Shown here: in pieces, positions 13,138-20,446 of the stretch
Layout of the letters: every line of letters begins with the position of its first letter
How positions within the stretch are numbered: the stretch's first letter is position 1
Translations under genes and position numbers: made by a program
Notes under the pieces: generated by a model
Seen by the model: only the letters and a program-made list of their open reading frames with translations
Database searches by the model: none
Told to the model about the DNA's origin: nothing
From: a virus
IMG/VR virus record: IMGVR_UViG_3300029286_000106
Span: 1-40,339 of that record
DNA: 40,339 bases
Direction: 5' to 3' (one strand)

Positions 13138-14080
13138 GGACTTTTCCCCAAATTTTAGCGATATTTTCCATACTGTATTGCTCTATCATAAACGGCCTAA
13201 TTTCCTTAACATTTTTCTCCCTTAAATCAGGATTTCTAAATTTTATCAGGTCGCTTAACCAGCCTTTTTCGTCATTTACAAGTCTATCTATACATGGAAG
13301 TCCTAAAATATAAGCCATTACAGTTTTATTGTTGCTCTTTACGGCGTATCCTGGCATATCTAGGCGAGGATTTAGCACGATGTTTCCCTGTCTGACATGG
13401 TCATTGACCGTATCAACTCCCCAGATTATAAATTTAACCCCTATTTTTTGGCTCTCTACCTGCCCTCTAGCGCGTTCATCAGCAATAATGGTTAATGTAT
13501 CGCCTTTTCCTGTAATGCGCTCAAGGGTGGGCAAAATAGCCTTTAGGCTGGCGATTGTTCCAGAGTTCCCATACCAGATATAATGCATTGGCTCAACTTT
13601 ATTAATCGGTAATACTTTTATTTCGTTTCCCTGTTGAAAATAATGCACCTGGCCGTAATAATCAAGATCGTGGCCGTCTGGTATTTTATAGCATATTTTA
13701 TCGGGAAAATTCTTTTGCACCCATTTCTTTATTTGGTTAGTTGAGGCTATAACAAAGTCCATTCGTTCAATCATTGCTTTTAGCTCATCTTCTCGATGCA
13801 ACCACTCGGCATCGCATAAATCTAGGGATAATTTAATATCAGGGTTAATCTCTTTCGCAATTTTAGCTACTTCCTGAAATTTAGAGTTATAACATTTTTG
13901 AAAAATTACTAAATCATAAACTGATAACTTCGCACCCGTATCTTCGGGAGCCATCATACTAGCTCCAATATATTTTGCTGGCCACTCTGCCCGGATTCGC
14001 GCGCTGGCAGAATACCGCAGATGCGGACACTGGATATAAAACGGAACAAATAAAATCCTCTTATTCTCTAATTTTTTCAT
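13115..14080 (-). CDS. GT-B-like glycosyltransferase, 321 aa
   Basis: It resembles GT4-type enzymes with two Rossmann halves: an N-terminal KRILFVPFYIQCPHLRYSAS and RIRAEWPAKYIGA, then LCDAEWLHREDELKAMIERM and DFVIASTNQIKKWVQKNFPD. A donor-binding half follows with MHYIWYGNSGTIASLKAIL, TLTIIADE, and VVLNPRLD-type (NIVLNPRLDMPGYAVKSNNK) ahead of MAYILGLPCIDR. The ATG at 14080 (MKKLENKRI) overlaps the upstream GT2 gene by 20 bp and is chosen over 14182, which would add an unlikely basic extension. It probably acts with its neighbours on a glycan. The stop is TGA. The acceptor is unknown. Confidence 0.7.
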   Translation of the reverse strand: MKKLENKRILFVPFYIQCPHLRYSASARIRAEWPAKYIGASMMAPEDTGAKLSVYDLVIFQKCYNSKFQEVAKIAKEINPDIKLSLDLCDAEWLHREDELKAMIERMDFVIASTNQIKKWVQKNFPDKICYKIPDGHDLDYYGQVHYFQQGNEIKVLPINKVEPMHYIWYGNSGTIASLKAILPTLERITGKGDTLTIIADERARGQVESQKIGVKFIIWGVDTVNDHVRQGNIVLNPRLDMPGYAVKSNNKTVMAYILGLPCIDRLVNDEKGWLSDLIKFRNPDLREKNVKEIRPFMIEQYSMENIAKIWGKVLDKELHK

Positions 14081-14795
14081 AATACATTTTTTTATTGATT
14101 TGAAGTTCTTCGTCTTTCTGCGACCTCGGTCTATTAAGCGCATTGTGGTCGTGATAAATAATTGCCGTATATAAAAATTCAAACTTAATTCCTTTCTTAT
14201 CTAACAACCAAGCAAAATGCCTATCCTCTAAGCCATAACCGACAAACTCCTCGTCAAATCTGACATCGTTTAAATCATCTTTCCAAATGGCAAATGACCC
14301 GGATGAAAAATGATGCCAGATAAAATTATTATCTTTTGCCCTCTGCCAATAAAGTTGAGGCCGGCCATCTTCCAAGTCTTTTTCCGGGTCAAAATTATCG
14401 ACATTTTTCTTTAAACTTTCAGGCAGACTGCTTCTATACCCAACCGAGCAATATCCTATTTTAGTTTTTTTGTATTGCTCTATTAATTTAGGATGTGGCA
14501 AGCAGTCGTCATCGGCAAAAATAAGTAAATCACCTGTCGCAGCGTTAATCCCAAGATTTCTTGCTTTGGCCGGAGTCGCCGAATTATAACTTTTGGTATT
14601 GACATACTTCTGAATATGTCCGCACTTCAAAAAACTTTCGGCCATTATGTTTGTGCTATCGCCAGAGCCATCATCGGCAACCACTATTTCGATGTCATCG
14701 TCCTTATTTAATATTTTTTGAGAGTTAATTAAGCCAATATGATAGGCCAGGCTGTCGGCTCTATTATAAGTTAAAATGATATAAGAGATTTTCAT
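14061..14795 (-). CDS. Family-2 (GT-A) glycosyltransferase, 244 aa
   Basis: The GT2 signature is clear: MKISYIILTYNRADSL at the start, DIEIVVADDGSGDSTNIMAE, ATPAKARNLGINAATGDLLI, then the metal-binding FADDDCLPHP (DDD). Downstream is the acidic FVGYGLEDRHFAWLLDKKG motif used for the acceptor/base. The length is that of a minimal cytosolic GT2; there is no membrane segment. It overlaps the next glycosyltransferase gene and follows a 57-residue gene, so the cluster is translated as one operon. Confidence 0.85.
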   Translation of the reverse strand: MKISYIILTYNRADSLAYHIGLINSQKILNKDDDIEIVVADDGSGDSTNIMAESFLKCGHIQKYVNTKSYNSATPAKARNLGINAATGDLLIFADDDCLPHPKLIEQYKKTKIGYCSVGYRSSLPESLKKNVDNFDPEKDLEDGRPQLYWQRAKDNNFIWHHFSSGSFAIWKDDLNDVRFDEEFVGYGLEDRHFAWLLDKKGIKFEFLYTAIIYHDHNALNRPRSQKDEELQINKKMYYEKIRE

Positions 14796-14796
14796 T

Positions 14797-14970
14797 TTAT
14801 TTTATTTCTTTAATCGTTGCCGTAGATTTTCTAGGATTTCCAATTACGATATTAGTAATTATTTTATATTTACATCCTGATTTTAAAACTGGATATGGCT
14901 TTTCAAATTCCACCTTACTCAATAATATTCCATCTTCACAAAACGAGTAAATTGCATGATCTTTAGCCAT
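14797..14970 (-). CDS. Small protein, 57 aa
   Basis: Not recognised. The ORF begins MAKDHAIYSFCEDGILLSKV and ends NPRKSTATIKEIK. Alternating hydrophobic residues suggest a small beta fold. It fits tightly between the 52-residue membrane protein (1 bp upstream) and the GT2 gene (1 bp downstream), which supports it being a real gene. It fills what would otherwise be an empty ~175 bp. Confidence 0.55.
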   Translation of the reverse strand: MAKDHAIYSFCEDGILLSKVEFEKPYPVLKSGCKYKIITNIVIGNPRKSTATIKEIK

Positions 14971-14971
14971 A

Positions 14972-15130
14972 TTATTTTAAAATATAAAGTATTAACGATA
15001 ATAAAGATGCATCTAAAATTAATGCAAAAAAAATTAAAAATAATCCTGCCGACCAATCCCACTGCCAAAGATTGCAATCAAATTCTTCACCTCTCCTAAA
15101 ACTACCTATTAAAGCTAAAATGATAAACAT
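14972..15130 (-). CDS. Small membrane protein, 52 aa
   Basis: MFIILALIGSFRRGEEFDCN is followed by a Trp-rich turn (LWQWDWSAG) and a long hydrophobic segment (LFLIFFALILDASLLSLILY). It has one or two membrane segments. The ATG at 15130 lies 1 bp after the methyltransferase stop and is preferred to 15160. The function is unknown; it could tether the sugar-modifying enzymes to the membrane, but nothing shows this. Confidence 0.55.
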   Translation of the reverse strand: MFIILALIGSFRRGEEFDCNLWQWDWSAGLFLIFFALILDASLLSLILYILK

Positions 15131-15131
15131 A

Positions 15132-15800
15132 TTATTTCTTTTTATGGCAAACTCCAACAATGAAGATGCCGCGTTTATTTAAGCCCTCTAAATTTCCTTT
15201 TACTCGTTCGTAGTTAACCAGTTCTATACCCTCTTGGATATATAATTCCTCGTGATCGAAGTATTTAGTTATCAGCTCATAAGCTTCTAAAAATGTGTAA
15301 ACTACTTTATGATATTTGCTCGGGTTGCAAAGAGGGATTGAATAGACGAATCTGCCATCATCTTTTAAGCAATCTTTAATACCCTGTAAAAATAAATTAG
15401 GGTCATTAAGGTGTTCTATCGTTTCAAAACTGGTTATTAAGTTGAATTTAGAGTTTTCTATTAATTCAAAATCACTTAAATGACCAAATAATTTTTTATC
15501 TAATTGTTCATTTTCAAAATTAATTTTATAAATAGTTCCTATCATTCGTTCTTCATTATTCAGAAGTTCAATAGTAAAATCTACGGCCTCCTGGCTAACA
15601 TCTGCTCCTGATAAATTCGCTCCCAACATCCCCATAACTTTAAGCCCATATCCCGATCCGCAAGCGACATCTAAAATACGGCCGACTTTGGCATATCTGG
15701 TCGCAAAGGCATAACGGATTAAATGCTCGGACATTGTTTGCGCGTGACAAGTTTTGTTAGGGACGCAACGTTCCCCAGTAAAAGTTAAATCGTTAATCAT
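15132..15800 (-). CDS. Class I SAM-dependent methyltransferase, 222 aa
   Basis: It has a Rossmann-fold methyltransferase core. Motif I is GRILDVACGSGYGLKVMG, the acidic end of strand 2 is SGADVSQEAVDF, motif IV is FNLITSFETIEHLNDPNLFL, and the post-motif is LKDDGRFVYSIP. The N-terminal LTFTGERCVPN and HLIRYAFATRY are seen in small-molecule or sugar methyltransferases linked to glycosyltransferase clusters. The likely substrate is a glycan or lipid intermediate rather than DNA (no target-recognition domain). Its ATG overlaps the TGA of the HNH gene (ATGA). Confidence 0.8.
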   Translation of the reverse strand: MINDLTFTGERCVPNKTCHAQTMSEHLIRYAFATRYAKVGRILDVACGSGYGLKVMGMLGANLSGADVSQEAVDFTIELLNNEERMIGTIYKINFENEQLDKKLFGHLSDFELIENSKFNLITSFETIEHLNDPNLFLQGIKDCLKDDGRFVYSIPLCNPSKYHKVVYTFLEAYELITKYFDHEELYIQEGIELVNYERVKGNLEGLNKRGIFIVGVCHKKK

Positions 15801-16345
15801 ATATTTTTATTTAAGAATTCTTCTAATTGTTCTTTGGTATTATTTAATTTACCATATCTTTGATGAAATTCTAGATGTGATTCCTCTGATAAGGTGATTC
15901 CGTTATCAATAGCAAATCTAAGTTCGGGATATTGAGCGAAATTTTGAATATGATGAGTTCGTAATTTTTTACCTCTTATTCCTGTTTTCTGGCAAGTCCA
16001 ATTGTCGCGTGCTAGAACTGAATTTCTCCATAATTCATATTCTATCGATGTTCTGATTTTTATATTTTCAGGAGTGATACCGCCTTTCCAGTTAGGATGT
16101 TTTTTTCCTTTAAACGCTTTACTTATTTTCTTTTTTGTAATATCTGTATGATGTTTCCCTTTTATCCACGGAGTATTACCCATATGTGATAAACTCATCC
16201 TTTCTCTTGCTGTTTCTGAAAAATATCTACCTCTACTTGATTTACCAATTTTAACCCTAGCCGATTTTGAAACAGAATGCCCCATTAATGCTTTTCGTAT
16301 TTTATCTGATCTCGCTACTGGATTTGTGAAGACTCCTTTGGGCAT
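15797..16345 (-). CDS. HNH homing-type endonuclease with NUMOD3 repeats, 182 aa
   Basis: The N-terminal half has repeated NUMOD3 DNA-binding motifs (RSDKIRKALMGHSVSKSARV, ETARERMSLSHMGNTPWIKG, KKKISKAFKGKKHPNWKGGI). The C-terminal HNH core is LWRNSVLARDNWTCQKTGIR, then LRTHHIQNFAQYPELRF, DNGITLSEESHLEFHQRYG. The H-N-H catalytic residues are kept, but the usual CxxC zinc knuckles are replaced (CQKTG, SEESH), as in several phage homing nucleases. It overlaps the upstream GT2 gene by 31 bp and is related to the 21114 gene. It is probably a selfish mobile gene inserted in the glycan cluster. Confidence 0.85.
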   Translation of the reverse strand: MPKGVFTNPVARSDKIRKALMGHSVSKSARVKIGKSSRGRYFSETARERMSLSHMGNTPWIKGKHHTDITKKKISKAFKGKKHPNWKGGITPENIKIRTSIEYELWRNSVLARDNWTCQKTGIRGKKLRTHHIQNFAQYPELRFAIDNGITLSEESHLEFHQRYGKLNNTKEQLEEFLNKNI

Positions 16346-17097
16346 ATGTTATATTTATTATTAAACCTTTCTCTATTACGAGCTTTATAAAAACCCGCGT
16401 CTGGTATTGTATTCAAAGTTTTTGATTCGTAGTGATGTATCAGAATATTATTGACCGACATCGCAGGATGTCCTGCTTTTTTTAATCTTTCCCACAAATC
16501 AGTATCTTCATACCACAACATCCCGAATTGCTCGTCTATAAAAAAACCCTCCTTAGGTTTTTCTAACTTAGGCATTGTTTCGCGCCTAAACATAAAGAAA
16601 AATCCTTTGCCACCGGATACTATCTGTTCGGGGATAAAACGCTGTTTAAGTTCAAGCTCGTGCCAATTATCTGGCATTGTTAATCTGGTAAAGGCCGGGC
16701 TTAAACACCATATTTCAGGGTGCGCTTCCATTACGGCGAGCATTCTTTCTAAACAATCGTTCCCGATTAAAATGTCGTTATTTAAAATTGCTATAATTTC
16801 TCCCCTTGAGTCCTTTATCCCAATATTCCAAGCCTTTGCAACACCGAGATTTTCTCCATTTCTGATTATTCTTATTTCTCTATGAATTTTATTATAAAAA
16901 TCTTCATTACTGTCATCAAGTTTTTCCAGCCAATCAAAATACTCCTGCATTCCTGGCTCGGTGCTTCCATTGTCGACAATAACTATTTCATAATCAATCT
17001 TTGTCGTCTGCTGAATAAGACCGATTATTTTCTGGGTGAAAAAAAGGTTGTTAAAAACTGGCAAAATTATACTAATCATATTTGGGCGTGAGTTCAA
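16315..17097 (-). CDS. Family-2 (GT-A) glycosyltransferase, 260 aa
   Basis: The GT2 (rhamnosyltransferase-like) pattern is present: MISIILPVFNNLFFTQKIIG, YEIVIVDNGSTEPGMQEYF, IRNGENLGVAKAWNIGIKDS, and EIIAILNNDILIGND, in which NND takes the DxD place. FGMLWYEDTDLWERLKKAGH carries the acidic acceptor motif. There is no membrane segment. It could start at 17097 or 17079 (MISIIL). The stop is TAG, inside the start of the HNH gene. It would add a sugar to a lipid- or protein-linked glycan together with the neighbouring enzymes. Confidence 0.85.
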   Translation of the reverse strand: MNSRPNMISIILPVFNNLFFTQKIIGLIQQTTKIDYEIVIVDNGSTEPGMQEYFDWLEKLDDSNEDFYNKIHREIRIIRNGENLGVAKAWNIGIKDSRGEIIAILNNDILIGNDCLERMLAVMEAHPEIWCLSPAFTRLTMPDNWHELELKQRFIPEQIVSGGKGFFFMFRRETMPKLEKPKEGFFIDEQFGMLWYEDTDLWERLKKAGHPAMSVNNILIHHYESKTLNTIPDAGFYKARNRERFNNKYNICPKESSQIQ

Positions 17098-17121
17098 TTT
17101 TGTAATTTACAAAAAGGAATT

Positions 17122-17580
17122 TCATTTGATTAATTCTTCAACTACATTTACAACGACTCCATTGCCGCATAATTTATAGCGCTGGGAGTCGGATATTTCT
17201 TTTGCGTTACCTATTTGTCCAGGGCATATTGAGTCCTCCATAAAATCACCAATCGCTGTCCATCCGTCAGGGAGCCCCATTAATCTTTCGCATTCCGTGG
17301 GAGTTAAGCGGCGAATACGAGTGTCTTGAATTGTGTGTTGTTGCATTCCAGTGTCCAGGGTATTTGCTATTCCGTGGCCGAATCGGCCACGGCGTGTCTT
17401 GCTATCTATAACGGATAAATTAATACTGTCGCCCGGTTCTGCGATGGCATATCCTTGTTTAGTGGCTTCGGGCACCATGATTTTAATGTCATCTTTATCA
17501 CTTAGTCTTCGGGATGGTGCCACCATCCCGACTTTCCATGGTTCAGTGCTACGACCTCTAATTATAGCAATCTTTGTCAT
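17122..17580 (-). CDS. C-terminal half of the cytosine methyltransferase as a possible separate ORF, 152 aa
   Basis: An ATG at 17580 (MTKIAIIRGRSTEPWKVG), 4 bases after the G9 tract, opens the frame holding target-recognition residues and motifs IX-X. Split C5 methyltransferases with separately made halves are known, so the two halves could in principle reassemble. More likely this is simply the downstream part of one shifted gene. Confidence 0.4.
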   Translation of the reverse strand: MTKIAIIRGRSTEPWKVGMVAPSRRLSDKDDIKIMVPEATKQGYAIAEPGDSINLSVIDSKTRRGRFGHGIANTLDTGMQQHTIQDTRIRRLTPTECERLMGLPDGWTAIGDFMEDSICPGQIGNAKEISDSQRYKLCGNGVVVNVVEELIK

Positions 17581-17584
17581 TACA

Positions 17585-17593
17585 CCCCCCCCC
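17585..17593 (-). repeat. Homopolymer G9 tract in the methyltransferase gene
   Basis: Nine consecutive Gs on the coding strand fall in the Gly-Gly-Gly turn of the methyltransferase. Tracts of this length are slippage-prone and are a common basis of phase variation in DNA methyltransferases. Lengths of 8 or 11 would restore the full frame. Confidence 0.9.
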
Positions 17594-18336
17594 TGTTCCT
17601 GTTGGAGTGGTTGGAGCAATTCCTTCGGGACAGTAGACTCGTCTAATGGATTCATTTCGTTTGAGCCAAGTTTCTGAATTAAGTTCTCCGACAACTTTGA
17701 TTTTATTTTCATCGTCTGTTCCTCGCTCAAAAAATACTTCTCTTGGACATCCGTCTCTAAAACCGACGACAAAGATACGCTCTCGGTTTTGAGGGACACC
17801 GAAGTCTTTGGCGTTGAGAACTTGCCACCAGAGAGAATACCCTGCTTCGGCCATTTCATTGAGGACTGCTGAAAAATCGAATCCTCTATTGCTAGACAAA
17901 GCCCCTTTAACATTCTCCCAGATAAAATATTTAGGTCTTTTTTCCATGACTGCTCGCATGTATTCATAAAAGAGTCCACTCCTAGACCCATGCAGGCCAG
18001 CGCGCTTGCCAGCGATTGATAAATCCTGACACGGGCTTCCGCCTGTAAGCAAATCAAAGTCGGGAATTTTAGACCAGTCGATTTTTGTAATGTCACCATA
18101 GTTTTTAATTTTAGGCCAGTGATATTTAAGAACCGCTGACGCGTATTTGTCGATTTCACTGAATCCGATTGTTTCAAAAGTATCCCCCAATCCTGCCTTT
18201 GCGTTAAGGTCCAGCCTGCGCGGTTGCTCGCTGGTTGTATCCTTTGTTTTAGATTGCTGTTTTTCTGACTGAAGTATATTTTGTAATGCGAGTGAAAATC
18301 CGCCATAGCCACTAAATAAATCAAAATGAGTTAATT

Positions 18337-19440
18337 TCATATTCGTTTAATTTTTCTGCTAAATGTTCCAAGCGTTCTTTCTAAGATTGACTTCCAGTGC
18401 CTATTTTCGTGTGCGCCGGGAATTAAATAAACCAAATCTTCAATCTGCTGTTTTAATTCCTTGACCTCGCGGCCGATAATTTTACCCTCTAAAGTTTGGC
18501 GGATTAATTCCTGCCAGTCGTTTCTAAATCTTTCTGGACTAAAATAGTGCATCGCGGTTTTTCTTCCCTCTAAACCAATCTTGCGCGCTTTTTCGGGATT
18601 ACGTCTTAACCATTTTAATATCTCAACGGCTTCTTCCACACTATCACCTGATATTAAAAATCCGTTTTTACCATTAACGATATATTCATCCCAATCATGA
18701 TAAGGCGTGCTGACGACTACACATCCGGCAAGCATCGCTTCGGTCCGGGAGCGCGGCATTGGGCTGTGTCGTGTCGGATTAAAGCAAATTAGGCTCTCGG
18801 CCAGATATTTCCGATATTCTTCGTAGCTTCTGCACCTTATTTCCTGGCCGATATGAACAATGCCAATTTGTTCTTTTACTTTTTTAAAAAAATCTCTGTT
18901 ATGATATTCGCGCCAGCCATCTTTTAACGGATTATTCGCTTCTTCCCGGATTGTCGTAATTATTCTATTTTCCTTTTTTTCCACTGGCTTAAAATCTACC
19001 GCGCTTATTCCGTGAATAATACATTTCCCAAATCCCCATTCTTTCAAGGCTTCTCGGCTGTTAACGACCATTGTGTTGTCGCCAATCATTTTTCTCATTT
19101 CTTCTCTTAAATCTTCCGGGTCTTTATCTTGAAAGTGCGGCGTTCCGTGATTAATTACTATTTTAGGGATGTCTTGTATCTGCTCGTTCATCATCCGATA
19201 AGGCACGCCTTTATGGTCGCCATATAAGCATTGCTGATCAACATGTAAAATAGCAAAATCGTATGATCCTGGCTCATAGTGGTCAACAAAGAATAGGTTT
19301 TTAGGAACTGGCCGACTTTCTTCATTCCATTGTTTAATAGTATTTTTGATATAGTAAAAATTAAACTCCGGGAAAGCGTTAATAAGCGATGCCTGATGTC
19401 CAATATGCCAAGCATACCCAAATACGTTAAGCTTTTTCAT
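18337..19440 (-). CDS. GT-B-like glycosyltransferase, 367 aa
   Basis: It is a GT4-type layout. The N-half (FGYAWHIGHQASLINAFPEF, FAILHVDQQCL, VINHGTPHFQDKDPEDLREE, NTMVVNSREALKEWGF) is followed by the donor-binding half with CFNPTRHSPMPRSRTEAMLA, GCVVVSTPYHDWDEYIVNGK and NGFLISGDSVEEAVEIL. 'RSRTEAMLAGC.VV.T' followed by 'V..G.NGFL' is the standard nucleotide-sugar pocket of GT4 enzymes. The C-terminal ~60 residues are helical. Its TGA overlaps the methyltransferase ATG (ATGA), so both are co-translated. It is first in the glycan block after the repeat-rich 19442 gene. Confidence 0.82.
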   Translation of the reverse strand: MKKLNVFGYAWHIGHQASLINAFPEFNFYYIKNTIKQWNEESRPVPKNLFFVDHYEPGSYDFAILHVDQQCLYGDHKGVPYRMMNEQIQDIPKIVINHGTPHFQDKDPEDLREEMRKMIGDNTMVVNSREALKEWGFGKCIIHGISAVDFKPVEKKENRIITTIREEANNPLKDGWREYHNRDFFKKVKEQIGIVHIGQEIRCRSYEEYRKYLAESLICFNPTRHSPMPRSRTEAMLAGCVVVSTPYHDWDEYIVNGKNGFLISGDSVEEAVEILKWLRRNPEKARKIGLEGRKTAMHYFSPERFRNDWQELIRQTLEGKIIGREVKELKQQIEDLVYLIPGAHENRHWKSILERTLGTFSRKIKRI

Positions 19441-19441
19441 A

Positions 19442-20050
19442 TTATTTCAATTTTGATGGAAATTCTAAATTACAAGGCGGAACATAGACAAGGAATTTTC
19501 CATTGACTAATCCGACAGGATAAAGACCAAGTTCCCAAAGAGGAATGAGATTGATAAAATTTCCTTTCGGATATTTTTCTTTATATCCATCAAGATTAAG
19601 AGCAAGAATATCTGCTGCGCCCCATGCTGCGCCCCGTGCTGCTTCCCGTGCTGCTTCCCGTGCTGCTTCCCGTGCTGCGCCCCATGCTGCGCCCCGTGCT
19701 GCTTCCCATGCTGCTTCCCATGCTGCTTCCCGTGCTGCTTCCCATGCTGCTTCCCATGCTGCGCCCCGTGCTGCTTCCCATGCTGCGCCCCGTGCTGCTT
19801 CCCATGCTGCTTCCCATGCTGCGCCCCGTGCTGCTTCCCATGCTGCTTCCCAATCTTGCGGAGTTCTTAAATGTTTAAATTCAAGACTAGCCTTAACTCC
19901 AAAAGCTTCACAAGCTAATTTAACTTGGCTTTCTACCTCTCCACGATTGATATCCTTGGCCGGTTTAAACCAACTAATCTTTTTAATCCGAGAAATATAA
20001 TCGTTCAAACTCTTCTCTACTTCTTTAGGAAATTTTTGATTGTAATTCAT
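19442..20050 (-). CDS. Protein with 19 tandem AA[W/R][E/G] repeats, 202 aa
   Basis: Residues 1-68 (starting MNYNQKFPKEVEKSLNDYIS) and 145-202 are ordinary. Residues 69-144 are 19 uninterrupted four-residue units, Ala-Ala-(Trp or Arg)-(Glu or Gly), encoded by a perfect 12-bp period. The unit would form a long alanine-faced helix with i/i+4 Arg-Glu pairing and a Trp stripe. Similar repeats occur in uncharacterised phage and metagenomic proteins, with no known function. The C-terminal end (LIPLWELGLYPVGLVNGKFLV) is hydrophobic-mixed and may be a small beta domain. The gene starts 10 bp after the 20061 gene. Copy number is likely unstable because unit length is a multiple of 3, so length can change without a frameshift. 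Confidence 0.75.
   Translation of the reverse strand: MNYNQKFPKEVEKSLNDYISRIKKISWFKPAKDINRGEVESQVKLACEAFGVKASLEFKHLRTPQDWEAAWEAARGAAWEAAWEAARGAAWEAARGAAWEAAWEAAREAAWEAAWEAARGAAWGAAREAAREAAREAARGAAWGAADILALNLDGYKEKYPKGNFINLIPLWELGLYPVGLVNGKFLVYVPPCNLEFPSKLK
19619..19846. repeat. 12-bp tandem repeat array, 19 units
   Basis: Nineteen contiguous 12-bp units of consensus GCTGCTTCCCAT (plus strand) vary only at two places: T/C (Trp/Arg) and TTC/GCC (Glu/Gly). A partial unit extends to 19613. Because the period is a multiple of 3 and stop-free, several frames on both strands stay open, which creates false ORFs (for example plus strand 19545-20000). Confidence 0.97.
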
Positions 20051-20060
20051 ATTTTTAAAA

Positions 20061-20378
20061 TTATTTCTTTTTGTTAGCGACGACTTCCCCAGTGATAATA
20101 TCTTTCTTATCTTCTAAAATTATTAAAACTTCATCTGGCTTCTTTTCCGACAATTCATTTAGCCGGTCTTGAATAAATTGCTGATACTCGAAAGTCTGCT
20201 TAATATCCTGCTCGACAGTCAAAATAAGCGGAACTATCTTGTCGGCCTTAGCCGGATTTTCATCTAAAGCCTTTCTATTAAAATCGCGTGTCATGATAAA
20301 CTCGGCGAGCTGATACTCTACATTAGCCAAAAGTTTCTTTGTTAGCTTGGTTATTTTTTCCACTGTCATTGTAATCAT
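20061..20378 (-). CDS. Hypothetical early protein, 105 aa
   Basis: Not recognised. It is mostly helical and charged (KITKLTKKLLANVEYQLAEF, VEQDIKQTFEYQQFIQDRLN) with a Lys-rich tail (GEVVANKKK). It starts at 20378, or at 20369 (MTVEKI). The 68 bp before it (20379-20446) hold no independent start codon. They carry a 23-codon open stretch in frame with the replication gene's TGA. It is probably co-transcribed from the 21586 promoter with the replication gene. Confidence 0.6.
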   Translation of the reverse strand: MITMTVEKITKLTKKLLANVEYQLAEFIMTRDFNRKALDENPAKADKIVPLILTVEQDIKQTFEYQQFIQDRLNELSEKKPDEVLIILEDKKDIITGEVVANKKK

Positions 20379-20446
20379 TTTTTTAAAATTAATTTTTCTA
20401 ATTTAGAAATTTTTTCTTTTGCGCTATCAATTATTTCCTTTAATGT

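Larger units (their letters stand above)
17122..18340 (-). pseudogene. Cytosine-C5 DNA methyltransferase interrupted at a G9 tract (two frames, 405 aa if repaired)
   Basis: The first frame (18340-17558) has motif I FDLFSGYGGFSLAL, catalytic GGSPCQDLSIAGKR (PCQ), ENVKG and QNRERIFVVGFR (motif VIII). It then runs into a stop 8 codons after a run of nine Gs (17593-17585). The second frame continues with GGGVMTKIAIIRGRSTEP, then motif IX RRLTPTECERLMGLPDGW and motif X RYKLCGNGVVVNVVEELIK, ending TGA at 17122. Reading eight Gs instead of nine joins the halves exactly. So this is a slip-strand (phase-variable) OFF allele, a recent frameshift, a programmed +1 shift, or a sequencing error. It overlaps the upstream glycosyltransferase stop (ATGA). 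The target site is unknown. Confidence 0.85.

Noticed and set aside
17581-18324. Upstream part of the second methyltransferase frame as a protein of its own (from 18324)
   Set aside because: Before the G9 tract this frame is unrelated sequence overlapping the N-terminal methyltransferase motifs. Only the part after the tract is real coding.
19545-20000. Plus-strand ORF of 151 codons, and other open frames across the repeat array
   Set aside because: The 12-bp stop-free period keeps several frames open. The minus-strand frame alone continues into natural sequence on both sides and is packed with its neighbours.
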